From positions 64,234 to 128,233 of the forward strand of contig NW_017804498.1 in the NCBI RefSeq assembly GCF_001625305.1: a stretch of 64,000 nt of DNA, written 5' to 3'. The position numbers and the translations under genes were made by a program. How positions within the stretch are numbered: position 1 is the first letter of the stretch; the number at the start of each line of letters is the position of its first letter. Of this stretch, positions 9,933-22,600 are shown piece by piece. Source of the DNA: Branchiostoma belcheri (taxonomy: Eukaryota > Chordata > Leptocardii > Amphioxiformes > Branchiostomatidae). Below the pieces are notes generated by a model that was given only the letters and a program-made list of their open reading frames with translations, did no database searches and was not told the DNA's origin.

Positions 9933-12159
9933 AAGGAGGGGCAAATGTTTGTTTGAACATAGGTAGCTCATGTCGGGCTGTGACCAATCACTGAATTAAA
10001 TTTTCGAAAAAAAAGCGTAAGATTTTCACAATTCTAAACATTTTTGTTTCCCACATTTTCTTGCGCTATAAGCCTACCTGGGTTCATAATGACATTTGGG
10101 GAGTAAAGGATCAACGTCGTTGTGCCGCAAAAACGTGTTGGAAAACTGCCAACACTTCGGTACTAGGGCGGATCGCGGCCATGTTGTTTGTTTACATGCT
10201 TTTTAGGAGCCTCCTAAAAATACAGCGGGCCTGGCGCAACTTATTCTCGCGCTGCGCTGAGTCGCCGAAAAAGCGAAATAGCGACGCTAATAATATGTTG
10301 AAAGTTATTGAAAATGACGATGTACATGCGAGAAAAACTAAATTATTCATAGTTACAGTTTTGGCGCAAAATCTTACATAATATCGCTTTAAAGATAGCA
10401 GGGAAAATTTGACATCCTATTAAAAACTAGTGGATCGAAAGGAGTGCACCCCCCCTCCAAAAAAACAAACAAATATGCTGAAAAAGGGAAACGGGAGGGG
10501 GGCATATGGTTGACACAGTTAGGAGGTCGAAGCGCCCTTGAAACACAGTGTACGGTAGAGGTTACATACGTCATATGTCCACAAGCAAACTCTACTCTTC
10601 ACAACCTGACCCACAGCAGATTATGTTGCACCCGGAAAATTCTGTGTAACAATCGTCTTTTAGAAACCTGTCCCCTTCCTTGGTATCGTGTGACATTGTG
10701 CAAAATCGCGCAGATCAATAATTCAATAAAGAAATACAAGCCAAAACAAACGTGTATTTGAAAGGTCTAAATATGAGTTTGCCGAGAATTACCTAGTACT
10801 CTCCAACAATGGCGACTGTTTACTCAACATGACACAGCCTGTGTGCATATATATAAATCCTGCTGCAAAATCAGACACTGGCACATACAGCATAGTATGC
10901 CACGGTCTTAAGAGAGAACTTTGTTGTTTTAGTAAGTCTATACTGCAAAAAGTGAGAGCAAAATTAAAGAGGTCGAAATGCCTTTTGTCATTCCTAAAAT
11001 CATATAGGTCATCGCCCACACGAGTTTCAGTACATAATGTTACACATGTAATCTAGGCATTCATCAAGCGAATGAAATGGTCTGCCTGTGAATGAGCTCA
11101 GGAGATATTTCAGACATCTTTAACAAAAAAACAAGGCGGGCAAAAAAAACAAGATTCCTACATTTTCAAATTTTGAGATCATAAACTTTGTAACAATAAT
11201 TGATGTGAAAAAACATGATATTATAACCAACAGGTCTTTATGACATATAACCTATTTTCGGCTTGTTGACCACCGTCGGAGGGCAACAAAATTTCCCTTT
11301 TCTCCAAAATCAGGCGAAAATCAATGCGCCACTGATGTCATCCATGAAAATTACTTTCTGTAGCCTAACAATTTATTTAATTAGCTTACGCTATACATAG
11401 CGTACCAGAGAAGAGTCGCATTTCAGACCATTGTCCCTCCTTTGACTTGTTTCCGTGATAGAAAAAAAAATCAACGTATTTGGCGGTTTCAGTAGTGACG
11501 ACATCATAAAGAAAACACATGTTTGATAAAATACTGAAGAAAAGAATTTAGCCCTACGCGCTGAACACTTCTTCACCACCTCAAAAGCTGGAACAATATT
11601 TACCCTGTAGTCGCTTCTATTCTATTCCAACAGTTTGCTCTTTGCTTTCCATCTCGGTCACATATGAATTATTCAATCAATTGATGTGGTTTAAGGAGTG
11701 GCCTTTAAAACCATAACAATGCCGAGTAATAATAGGACAGATATTAACAGTCAAAACCGCCCAATAAAATCACTCAGGGGACTGTTGGCCAGGTGGTCAC
11801 TATACTGACAAGAATGTTAATGCTCGTGTCAATGGGAAAATTGTCTAAGGGACCACCAAATTGGCCAGGTAGTCCTTATGTAGGACTTGTGCAAGTTAAA
11901 CTGTATAACAGAAAATAATCTGTATCTGTATCTGTATAGCCGGTATAACCGCCTTTCGGCGTAACACACCAGCTAATCGACAACTATTGAAGAGTTAGGT
12001 CTTGTCAGTGTCCATCTAAGTGTGACCGCGCAACTTTGCAGCACTACCCGTGTCAAGCCAAATACATGATCCTGCCAAATACATTACTCCGACACTACAT
12101 GGGGGTTTCCAATATACCTGAGACAAAGGGTGGGAGGGGGTTGGTCTTGATGTTGGGGA

Positions 12160-12240
12160 CTAAACCTAACCTAACCCTTACCGTAAGTCTAACCCTCGCC
12201 CTGAACTCTAATACCAACCCTAACCCTAACTCTAGCCTGA
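12160..12240 (+). repeat. Degenerate telomere-like tract (CCTAA-rich)
   Basis: Multiple CCTAACC and CCCTAA units occur with substitutions, e.g. CCTAACCTAACCCTTA and CCAACCCTAACCCTAACTCT. It looks like an old interstitial copy of the metazoan TTAGGG telomere repeat or a simple repeat derived from it. Confidence 0.55.
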
Positions 12241-13067
12241 CCTCTCACGTATGTGGCAACTCAAAGACTTGGCTCAACACGGGGTACAAGAGGCCATGAA
12301 TTTGTTACCGATTTCCTTGATTTGTTTATGTTAATTATGGGCGGGAAAATAATTACTAGGAAGATACAGCGACGCCTTTTTAAAAATTATTTCGGCCACG
12401 CCCTCCCCATCTCCGTCACCGGGTGGGGAAGTTGCATCAAGAAATACACCACATATCTGCTTGGAGCTTGCACACTATGATGATATGATACCCCGGCGTA
12501 TGCGATACATACATTGGCCTGTACAAGTGTATGGGGTAGTTGTGTCCTCCCACCAGCAACGTTAACACATCTGGTGTAAAGGACAGGGAACTGGCGTCTC
12601 TGAATCAGTCCTACCCATGTCGTGATCGTGTATGGACATCATTCTATCAGGCTTTAGCATATATAACACTAGCAGCCTTCAGTATATATAACACAAGGCC
12701 CAGCCACGCTCTAATAACACTGCGCCGATTTAACGGCTGATTGAAAAGTGATTCCCACAGGGATTTCTTCACCGGGTGCAGAGAGATAAGGAAGGCAAAC
12801 AGTCTCACTTTCGGGTGCGCCGAGTGTGAAGATATGCTTACATTGCATACAAACGTAAACATCACACAGATAGATACAGTGTCCCTCAAAGTTACGTTAT
12901 GCACCGTTTGTTTCTTCCCACGATGCGGTCAGCTTTCAGTGAAGCTGTCGCGCAATATATAGCTGAATGGGCGTGGTCTACGTTGAACCAAACCGTACGT
13001 AGCCACACAAAAAGCTATGTATATCTCAAGCAGGTTTTAATAAAGTTTGTTTGGGTTATTTACTCCA

Positions 13068-13117
13068 CCCCCAACAAAGCACCTTACCAGCCGTGTTGCA
13101 AGGTGCTTTGTTGGGGG
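13068..13117. repeat. Perfect 18-bp-arm hairpin
   Basis: CCCCCAACAAAGCACCTT (13068-13085) is followed by a 14-nt loop and its exact reverse complement (13100-13117). Pairing weakens outside the arms. It may be a foldback remnant or a small structured RNA; no promoter or other support is visible. Confidence 0.6.
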
Positions 13118-15261
13118 TAGTATATCCCTTCACATTACCTAGGAAATGGCACATCCGAATTCTACTGAGGACAGTAAAACGTCATGTCGTATTCTAGAAA
13201 AGTGAGTCAACTAGGTATATTTATGATAAGGGGACCGACACGGACCCTAACATATACTCTTACAGTGTAGTTCTACGCTGCACATTCTTAGCTAGAAGAG
13301 CTGTACAGTATAAGTGGCGCGGGAAGAGAGTGTAAAATGAGAACCTCTTACCTGTCAGAACGTAGACAACTTCAACGTGGGAGAGTCTTAGCTGCGCGAC
13401 CACCTGTCGGAGTCACCGTCTTCCCTTGGCGGCGACGACAGACAGTAGCCCCGCACAACACCACCGCGGAGCTCCCGACGTCCACACGAACACGCGCAAA
13501 CTACTAGTAAATCCGTGCTCACACAAACGTTCAGCTTCCCGGTGGCCGACGACAAATATTAGTTATTTGCACAGCTCTGTGGCTGAGAGTGACTGCGGTA
13601 CGTGTACGTGTACCGCCAAAAGAGCCACTGGTGGTGAGGCTCAGGTTCCGTACTGGCCGCAATTCAGTGGCCTACCCGCCAAACGCGGCACCGCCTACTA
13701 GGTATATTTTGGGGGTGACTGAATCACCTTTCCACAGTATAGTATTATACTTCGGTATATCGCTTTCAGCGACGTTGTAGTCTTGAATGAGACATTACTT
13801 CTATGCTTCAGAAACGCGCCTTTGCGGCAGGAATGTCAGAAAAGCATGCCTGGCACCCCGCCTGCAATTTTCAGAGTGGTTCGACCTCACAATTGTGTAA
13901 AATAGCGCGACGCCCGTTGCCAGGATACCTATTGTGGGAAAAGGAAATGTGATCCGGCAGGTAGAGTGAGCGCGTACCTGGGCTAGATTGTTTTTCTTCC
14001 CCTGGCCGGGTGTTTGGGTTTGCCTGTGCCAGTGTTTATGGCGGTTTACGTGGTTCCCAGTACAGGCGTCAAAGCCATTCACGCGAGCGTGAAATGTCAC
14101 AAGTGTACGGAATATTTTCACAAGACTTGAACACACAACAATTATCACCAATGACGTCCCTTGTCTTATCCTTCATCGTGATTATATGACTGTCGCTGAA
14201 CTAGTTCAACCGATGTCACGTGAACCATTTTAGCGTAGTATGTATCGTCCTTCAGTAGTACTAGTATTATCCCAGGATCACAACATTACAATGACTGCAT
14301 AATAGTGCACTGTGACCAAATTGCTGTGACTGAAGACAAAGTTCTGATTGTTCAAAAAAGATGTTAATAAGGTTTTAAACAAAGAAGAGGAGGGGTGAAG
14401 GGGTGAAGACTAAACAATATTGAATGTGTGTAGTTATGTACATATTGTGGGAGTTCCGGGTGAGCTTTGTTGACACAAATAGCGAACAAGGAAATGGACA
14501 GGATAACACGGATGGTCATTTCTTTGTCAGCTTCGAATTCTACTCTTGAATTGACAAGTGAAGGATAACGAAATAAATAACATCGGCTATCTTCAATGTT
14601 TGCTCTGTTTAGAAAAGATGTAACTTAGAATTTCAGGACAACTTCAAGTTCAGGCCAGTTCTCCAAACCTTACAAACAGCAGATTGTTACAAGTTCGAGG
14701 TTTAAAAAAAACAGCTCTGCTGTCAAGTGTTCTAAATATGACCACTCAACAGCGTCTTCTGGCGTCCAGGTCTAAAACTGCAATAAATGCAATGCTATCA
14801 CTAGTTGAGTTCAGATCAGGGATCATCAGGGCGAGAAGGCGGAAGCTCGAGCTCCCTTTCCTGTCACGCATGCATGCAGCTGGCTCGGTAATGGGAATAT
14901 AGTGTGCTCGACATATTTCCACAGAAGGAATAAGATTCTCCCAAAGTTAGGTTTACAAAAGATTCATTCAATCGCATTGACTCAAGCATAGTTCTAACAT
15001 GGGTATTTTTTTACCTCCCGATCGAATCCCGATGGTTCTGATATTTGTCTGGGTCATATATCATAACCCCCCTGACTTAATTAGACTAAAAAGATGTTGC
15101 ATTTAAATTGTATCGGTTCCTACTTTCTGCTGGCAGTGCTGCCCCTTTTGATGCCCCCTCTCAAAAGTGGGTGAACGAGTCTATTATATAACGTTAACTT
15201 AATACATTGTTGTACCTTTTGACATTTACTATATAGTAGCTGTGTACCGACTCTCAATGTC

Positions 15262-15270
15262 TATATAAAA
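15262..15270 (+). promoter_or_regulatory. TATA-like box upstream of exon 1, copy A (copy B at 16485-16493)
   Basis: TATATAAAA lies about 205 nt upstream of the start codon, at the same spacing in both duplicate copies. It is a motif match; no initiator or transcript evidence is available. Confidence 0.3.
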
Positions 15271-15468
15271 TGACGACACGCAATATACATCCGTACACAA
15301 ACGATCCGGGCTATCTCTGCATATCACTGCATATATGATTCGTAACTATAAGAAGACATTTTTATCTCCAATGGGAGACGTCCTTGATCCAATCAAGTCC
15401 ATTGTCCGCCGCCCCCCCTGGAAAAGTGGGCGTGTCCAGGAGTTCGCAGAAAGTTCAGGCACACAAAC

Positions 15469-15479
15469 AAGATGGCGGA
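15469..15479 (+). promoter_or_regulatory. YY1-type motif over the start codon, copy A (copy B at 16691-16701)
   Basis: CAAGATGGCGGAC embeds the start codon and matches the AAGATGGCGGC element bound by YY1 just downstream of many animal promoters. It would place the transcription start shortly upstream, with a very short 5' UTR, which conflicts with use of the TATA-like box further up. Confidence 0.4.
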
Positions 15480-15606
15480 CGTGACTTGGTACATGTCTGA
15501 GTCTGCCGAGGCTGTTGCGGAGGAGCTTTCCCGTCTCCTGTCCTCCCTAGAGGGCCGTGACGACGACGAGGATGTCGCCGAGCAGTATCTCGAGAAGTTC
15601 AGGGAG
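15472..15606 (+). CDS. Duplicate copy of exon 1 of the ZNF292-like gene
   Basis: It encodes the same 45 residues as 16694-16828 (MADVTWYMSESAEAVAEEL ... EKFRE) and ends in the same donor (GAG/GTGGGT). Either copy could splice to exon 2 at 23489. If the duplication is an assembly artefact, only one exists per chromosome. Confidence 0.8.
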
Positions 15607-15993
15607 GTGGGTAACCTTTGCACGCCGTATTTGTCTGCACCGTGACGTTGTTTTCGACCTGCCCGCGCCAGCAGAACTGTCTCCCGCGGTTGCGAAACCA
15701 GCTTGCGGTGCACGTTTGGATTGTGTGTAGAAATGCCGTCTGTCAACACGTACAGCGTTACATGGTTACACGAGCTCTTTATGTCTAGTGTGGATCAAAG
15801 TCAAGGTCTTTCCCTCTCACACAACGGTCCACACGGCCTGCTTGATTCACCCATGCTGCATGCATGCTGTTTTCACAAATTGTAATTAAGTCGGATAGGT
15901 CTTTGATGTTTTGGTTGCGGTGGGGAGGGGGGTGTTGCATCAAAATATTTGTCTAGTGATTTCTAGACGTTTCCCCCTGTCGTATTCTGCATA

Positions 15994-16013
15994 NNNNNNN
16001 NNNNNNNNNNNNN
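15994..16013. other. Assembly gap (20 N)
   Basis: Exactly 20 undetermined bases join copy A of the duplication to unrelated sequence. Confidence 0.99.
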
Positions 16014-16693
16014 CTTTACCATTTCGCATTACGGGTTTCACGTCAATCTATAACAATTTGCGGCACTGTCGTGACTCTTGGTCATAGTTACAGGAAGCGG
16101 AATTTCTTGTTTTTTTTCTAGGAACAGGCCAAAATCAATGCGCGCGAGGACGTCATCCATAAAACTTACTTGGTGTGGCCTTACAAAGGATTCATTCAAT
16201 CGCATTGACTCAATTTTTATCACAGTTCTAACATGGGTATTTTTTTTACCTCCCGATGGTTCTGATATTTGTCTGGGTCATATATCATAACCCCCCCTGA
16301 CTTAACTAGACTAAAAAGATGTTGCATTTAAATTGTGTCGGTTCCTACTTTCTGCTGGCAGTGCTGCCCCTTTTGATGCCCCCTCTCAAAAGTGGGTGAA
16401 CGAGTCTATCATATAACGTTAACTTAATACATTGTTGTACCTTTTGACATTTACTATAGTAGCTGTGTACCGACTCTCAATGTCTATATAAAATGACGAC
16501 ACGCAATATACATCCGTACACAAACGATCCGGGCTATCTCTGCATATCACTGCATATATGATTCGTAACTATAAGAAGACATTTTATCTCCAATGGGAGA
16601 CGTCCTTGATCCAATCAAGTCCATTGTCCGCCGGCCCCCCTGGAAAAGTGGGCGTGTCCAGGAGTTCGCAGAAAGTTCAGGCACACAAACAAG

Positions 16694-19600
16694 ATGGCGG
16701 ACGTGACTTGGTACATGTCTGAGTCTGCCGAGGCTGTTGCGGAGGAGCTTTCCCGTCTCCTGTCCTCCCTAGAGGGCCGTGACGACGACGAGGATGTCGC
16801 CGAGCAGTATCTCGAGAAGTTCAGGGAGGTGGGTAACCTTTGCACGCCGTATTTGTCTGCACCGTGACGTTGTTTTCGACCTGCCCGCGCCAGCAGAACT
16901 GTCTCCCGCGGTTGCGAAACCAGCTTGCGGTGCACGTTTGGATTGTGTGTAGAAATGCCGTCTGTCAACACGTACAGCGTTACATGGTTACACGAGCTCT
17001 TTATGTCTAGTGTGGATCAAAGTCAAGGTCTTTCCCTCTCACACAACGGTCCACACGGCCTGCTTGAATCACCCATGCTGCATGCATGCTGTTTTCACAA
17101 ATTGTAATTAAGTCGGACAGGTCTTTGATGTTTTGGTTGCGGTGGGGAGGGGGGTGTTGCATCAAAATATTTGTCTAGTGATTTCTAGACGTTTCCCCCT
17201 GTCGTATTCTGCATATCTTGTCAATAATTTGGTTAAAGGGTGGTGTTCTCTCTCATAGTATTGTCTGTTAGACATTGAGCAGAAATTGGTTTTCTGGCCC
17301 TGTTGAAATTTATAACACATCTCAACTGTCACATACTAATTATTTGTCAACTCAACATGACTACTAAGCTTAGTCTGTAGCAGAAATAATCGACAGCACA
17401 AATATGAATTTTAAACCTATTTTTTCAGATTTCATTGCTCATTTGTGCCAATTTCTGTACATTTTTTTTCACAAACATTCAATAGGACAAAAGACATGCA
17501 ACCATGCCTAGCCCCCCTCCCCACCTGTGAAAATGTAACTACTGTGTGGTGTGCCTGTGTATCTGTTAACAAACTCAAGTGACATTTTGAGTATTGGTAA
17601 AGTTAAGCACCTGTTAAGTATGGTATAAAGATTTGGTACTCTCTCTTTTACTAGATATTTATACATTCTGTAAAATGCATGGATGAATGAGATTCAATGA
17701 ATTACCTTTTTTTCTTCTTTTTTTTTTAAGACTTCAGTGATATCTATTTAGTGATCCAACTTATACAATATAGTTTAACAAAGTAGAATTCGCAGGACAC
17801 TTTTATTTTCACTGTCAATGTTAGAAAACCAATTGTACAACATTTGATCACTCAGGTGTCAGATCATGCACAGGTTGATCAGCTCGAAAAGGTTGATCAG
17901 CTCGAAAAATTTATGTCTCATGCAGTGGTCTACCCCAAAAAACGTTTTTTTTCTAGGTTCGGTCAGGAAACTGAAACATTTTTTCCTTGCCCTAAGCCAT
18001 TTCTGGTAGCCAATGTATTACTAGTAGTATACATAAGTTATAACATTAATAATAGCACAACAACAGTATTCTAACCTTGAGTATAATAGTCAAGGTTATT
18101 TATTGTCCATTGATTGCAAGACATGGTATTGGTGATTTTGGCAAATGTCATTGCTAATAAGAGTCCTAAAACTGACAAGCATTTTGCATGTTGAATTATC
18201 TGTCTGTAGAACAACGGTAGTTATTATCATCCTTATCAATTGCACAGCAGCATTGCTGATAGAGGGATAAGTACTCTGTATACCTGTAATGACCAACTCC
18301 CAGACTCAAAATGGCAACTGAAGTAGTCAAGGTCATCCTTGACCACAATGGACAAAAACAACAACAATGGTTCTGTAATGATAATCTTATGAAATGTACA
18401 TGCAGCTGCTCTGATAGAAAAGTCATCAATTTGATAAAGAGTATAAAATGTCCTTGATCATTAACCCTTTTGAAATGTATGACCAGTCAAAATGGGTTCA
18501 GTTTCTACATGTATTTTCTACTAAGGTCATGTCAGTTGCGGTTCCTCATGGTAATTGTAAGAGTGTTCGTTACAAACTTGTCACACCCTCGCCACCAATT
18601 TTCCAGGCTTATGCACAAGTGCAACCATCAGAGACAGGAGTTCAAATGTAAAACTCACACCCACCTATCTAGTACTGTAAATAGAGATGATTTTGCAGTG
18701 ATTTTATTTTACTTATTAAGTAATATTGAGGGAAATTATAGAGGGGGTATTCGTGGTGTTCTGAACTTGAAGTACACATAGTACAGACGTAATACAATTC
18801 GTGTTATCTTGATTTTGTATTAAAAGTGCTCTTCAAAAACCTCAAAAATTTTAACCACCATAAAAGTTTCTGCATTTACAGTAAATAAATCCTACAGTCC
18901 AGCTGCTAAGCTGAGGACAGGTGTTAAAGTAAAAGGAACATTGGCTTCAGAATAATTTCTATGTACTAGTATGCATGTTGTGACCAGTTTGAGAGAAAGC
19001 TCTTGAGTCAATTGGAAATCAAGTTGGAAGTGTTGTTTGTAAAATATGTTTGTCATTGTAATCATTGTTTTCAAATCTACACAACTTGCATACAACTGGT
19101 ATTATGCTATTTTGTGTAAATTGTTTTAACTTTTAACTCCCCCCCCCCCACCCTTGCAAGCAACCTCTGGCTTGGGTCAGACATACTGTTATTTACATTT
19201 GTATGACCTTGAGATATATGTAAATGAGGTACTTCCGGCTTGATTGGTTTGGGTACCTGGCCTGCTCAGGTGTGGATTGTTGTAAGCTGCCACAGACCGT
19301 GTGGTGTTCAAAATCCATAAAAATGATTGACTACCGGTAACATGTTAAGGGTTCCATATCATCACCCAGGGTCTACCTAATCACCCGTTTATCTTTTCAG
19401 GTGTATACTACTAGTACTACCTCGAAATTCTGTGGGGGAAAAAACTTGCTGGTTTGAAAAATTGTAGCACAATAACAATTTCTAGTATAGTCAGAATACG
19501 GACATATTACATGTGTACATGTATATAATATGTATATGATGGTATAGATTGTCACAAGCTGCTTGTTGCACAGCATACTGCAATAAATTAAAGTTAGCAA

Positions 19601-22600
19601 CGTGTAACAACTAACAACTGAACAATGTTCTACCCTTTGTGTCGCCTTAATTTGCATGTTGGGGATCATATTATCACAGCTCTGTGAACATGTTGTTAGC
19701 TTCATAATCAGTAGCAAGGACATGTCACTCAGGCCTTTCACTGGGGGTGTTATGTGTGTCGAAAATTAAAGTTCAGTCAGCTGATATAAATTATAAGCGT
19801 GTCATAATTATGTTCCTCTCTGAATAAAATAGTCCACCATTGCTGAATATAAAAACATGTAATCTGGAGCATCTTGTTATAAGGAGATATTAATTTTATA
19901 TTAATATTATAAGTAGTGGAGTGTGTGTCTGTTACTGTGTAAGTGAATGGTTTGGTAAGGTGTGGTTGTTCCACTGTCTGCTTTGTTTCAGTGGTATGCA
20001 TAATTCAGGAAAGGTCTTGAATTCCACACATAGATTGTCTGGCTGCACATTACACAGGAAGAAAGGACTCTATTTATTGCACAGTGTGAGGGCACCTAAA
20101 ATCGGAGCTGTGCATCTGATTTCTGACTGGGGATGTGCCGGTGCATGTAGATATATGTGTAACATTCATATGTGTCAAAGATTTAGACCCTGTTCATACC
20201 AGACTTATATTTAGCGGTTTCAACCGGTTTTTCAAAAACCGGTTTTTATTTAACCTGGTGTGAACGCAAATTAACCGGTTTTTTAGGGGTTTAAATCCGA
20301 TTTTCAAAAACCACCTCGGGAGGTGGTTTTTGAGGGGTTTTTCCACCGAAAAACCTGGTCTGAACGCTAAGGGTTTATTGAACCGGTTTTTGCGTCATAA
20401 TTCTGGGGTCACGGGGTCAGCATCCTGGCCATGTGCGACCTCCAAGCTTTTTTGATCGCGCTGTTTAAGACCGTTTCCACTGTTTTTCCATGGTTTCTCT
20501 TCATTTTTACGATGGAATCAGCCAACGCAACCTGGTCGGTGGACGAAACGCTCCCGATACGTATTTTTGGAGAGCAGGAGTTGATCGCCGAATTTGAAAA
20601 AGCTGGGGGGAGGGCTCTATTGAGGTCTCTACCGAAACAAAAATGTTGGAGGAGCCTGGTAATGGCCGATTAACCGGATATTCGCTGGACAGGGTTTTTG
20701 AAAAACTGGTTTTGCCGACGGGGTTTTGCCGGGTTAATTATTTAGCGGTTTCAACCGGTTTATATAAGTCTGGTATGAACAGGGTCTTAAAAGACCTATG
20801 TTGTAATACTAGTACCTATATGTCATACCTTGCTTGTTTAAAATTTCTAAGTTAGCACTAACTAAGGAAGTAGTTAGCTCATATCAAGGAGGTTCAAAAA
20901 GAAAGTTGGACCTCCTTGCTCATATAGAATTAATGTTTGTAATTATGTTATGCTGATATTCCGCTCTGTCTTACATTATATTGTGTACCAAAATGCAACA
21001 AAATTTTTGGTTAGATGCAACAGTGAGTCACAGGTTTTGGCTATGACAGAGTATGAGCCCTGAGATTATACATATTATCCATACTGAAAATATTCATTTT
21101 ATGATCACCTTGCTATATATACATTGGTTTACTTTACAAAAGCATACCGATTACAAAATTGCTGGAACAAAAGTTGTGTAGACAAAAATGAATATATTAT
21201 GTATATATAATACTGCCCAAAAAAGGAATTCAATGTAATCAGTGTGCTTGAGTTACAAAGCATTCTTTCTCAGTGGGGTGTAGATTGTGGGGTGAAGAGT
21301 AGAATTCTTCAATCATGTCTGCACAATTGTTTATGCCAACAATGCTCTGTTCAGGATGTTGTTGTAAAGTAAAACCACCCACCAAGGTGACAAAATAAAT
21401 GTTTCCTTAAAGATATTGTTATAATGATTGTTAATTTTAGTCTCAGATAGGTAAAGTCACACCTTGATATTTTGTGACAATTTAAAGATAGATATAATTA
21501 TGCAATATTTGAAAATAAATACCACAAGTAAGATCATATAAAAGATCAACATTTAAAAATTGTTCCTGTTGTTGTAAAAACACTTTTCTCATGAAAGAAT
21601 GCATTGTTGCTGAGGGATGTACCTTACTGCAGTCCTAAATGTAGTTGTAGATCTACATATACATGTATGTCACACTCATAATCAATATTCAAATAAAAAA
21701 GAATCAATTGCCCTTCACTATCTATTTGATAAAGTTTAAACAGTGCCATCACAAATTCAAATCCTGGAGTACTTTGTAATAGTGTGTGTATCTGAATAGA
21801 GTTACACTCAGGTATTCACTTACATGTACCGGGTATTCCGTTGCTAAAATCATGTTATTCCTGACACAATTATGAAAATCTATAACTGGAAAAAGATGAA
21901 AACATTGTTTAGGTGTTTTGTTCTCTGCATACGTATACATAAGATCCCCGAAGTCTAAACAAACATTCTGTTAAGTCAAATCATGATTCTGTCATCTCTG
22001 AAGACCACAGGTTGTCGAATCGGTCTGTATCTTTCAGATTAAAAGTCATGAAAATTCATTGTTACCTCCGGGTAGGGATGTATATCCCGTGCGCGGAGGT
22101 TTTGTGAGGGAAGACGAAAATTGCGTTCGCAGCCGTTTCTCGCGTTTGGGTGGACGGATATGTCTGGGACTTGGTATACGTTTTGCTGTTGGGCTGTAGA
22201 TGGTGCACGTTGTTTTGGTTTTTTAGTATGTGTGTTTTAATGCGTGAAAATGATGCATTTAGACCGCCGATGGACACCCCTTGTGTGTGAAAATGGTTTT
22301 GTCTTTTGGTTTTCGGCGTGTATAAAGTGTCGTAGGTTGCGTCCACATCTGGTGAGAGGGGGTTTCAGGTATCGCGCGGGTCGCAGCCAGCCAACTTCCG
22401 GGTGGGCCAATGGGTCAGGGGTCAACGCCCGCTCTCCGCTCAACCGTCGGCACAGAGACGAGCGGCCGCACCGCCCAAGTTCGTCGCTGCCGTAAGGCGG
22501 GAACGCGCCGTAGAGCTGGCCGCGAACCCTCGGGAGCCTGAGCGCAGAACTCCCGGCCACACCTGACCGTTGCTTCCCTTCAACGCCCGAGCCGTCCCCG

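Larger units (their letters stand above)
8572..14952. other. Intergenic region with dispersed repeats, no supported gene
   Basis: This holds the C1q 3' UTR and then about 6 kb in which I see no credible exon. Recognisable content: a foldback element at 9716-9932; a near-palindrome TTTTTAGGAG/CTCCTAAAAA at about 10199-10220; a dispersed segment at about 11285-11350 that resembles about 16115-16175; a CCGCCTTTCGGCGTAACAC repeat end near 11951; a telomere-like tract at about 12160-12240; a short duplicated TATATAACAC segment at about 12657-12690; and a perfect hairpin at 13068-13117. The open frames at 10061-10381, 13426-13701 and 13801-14151 show no domain or splice context. Confidence 0.55.
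14953..17215. repeat. Tandem segmental duplication spanning an assembly gap
   Basis: Copy A (about 14953-15993) and copy B (about 16181-17215) agree for about 1.04 kb, with a few substitutions and a 10-bp indel (CGATCGAATC present only in A). Each copy carries the TATA-like box, the start codon and all of exon 1 of the ZNF292-like gene. They are separated by a run of 20 N (15994-16013) and about 170 bp of other sequence. This could be a real tandem duplication, but the gap and near identity make a haplotype duplicate left in the assembly at least as likely. Confidence 0.9.

Noticed and set aside
10061..10381. 106-residue plus-strand frame with a hydrophobic stretch
   Set aside because: No family resemblance, no splice context, AT-rich surroundings and a palindrome inside it. 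It is probably chance or repeat-derived.
12900..13000. tRNA gene search in the whole window
   Set aside because: No B-box-like GGTTCGANTCC with a cloverleaf was found on either strand. TTCGA-containing stretches, such as the hairpins at 23794 and 45157, do not fold as tRNA.
13426..13701. 91-residue frame in a GC-richer stretch
   Set aside because: No recognisable domain and no acceptor or donor that joins it to a neighbour. It might be an unrecognised 5' exon, but nothing supports that.
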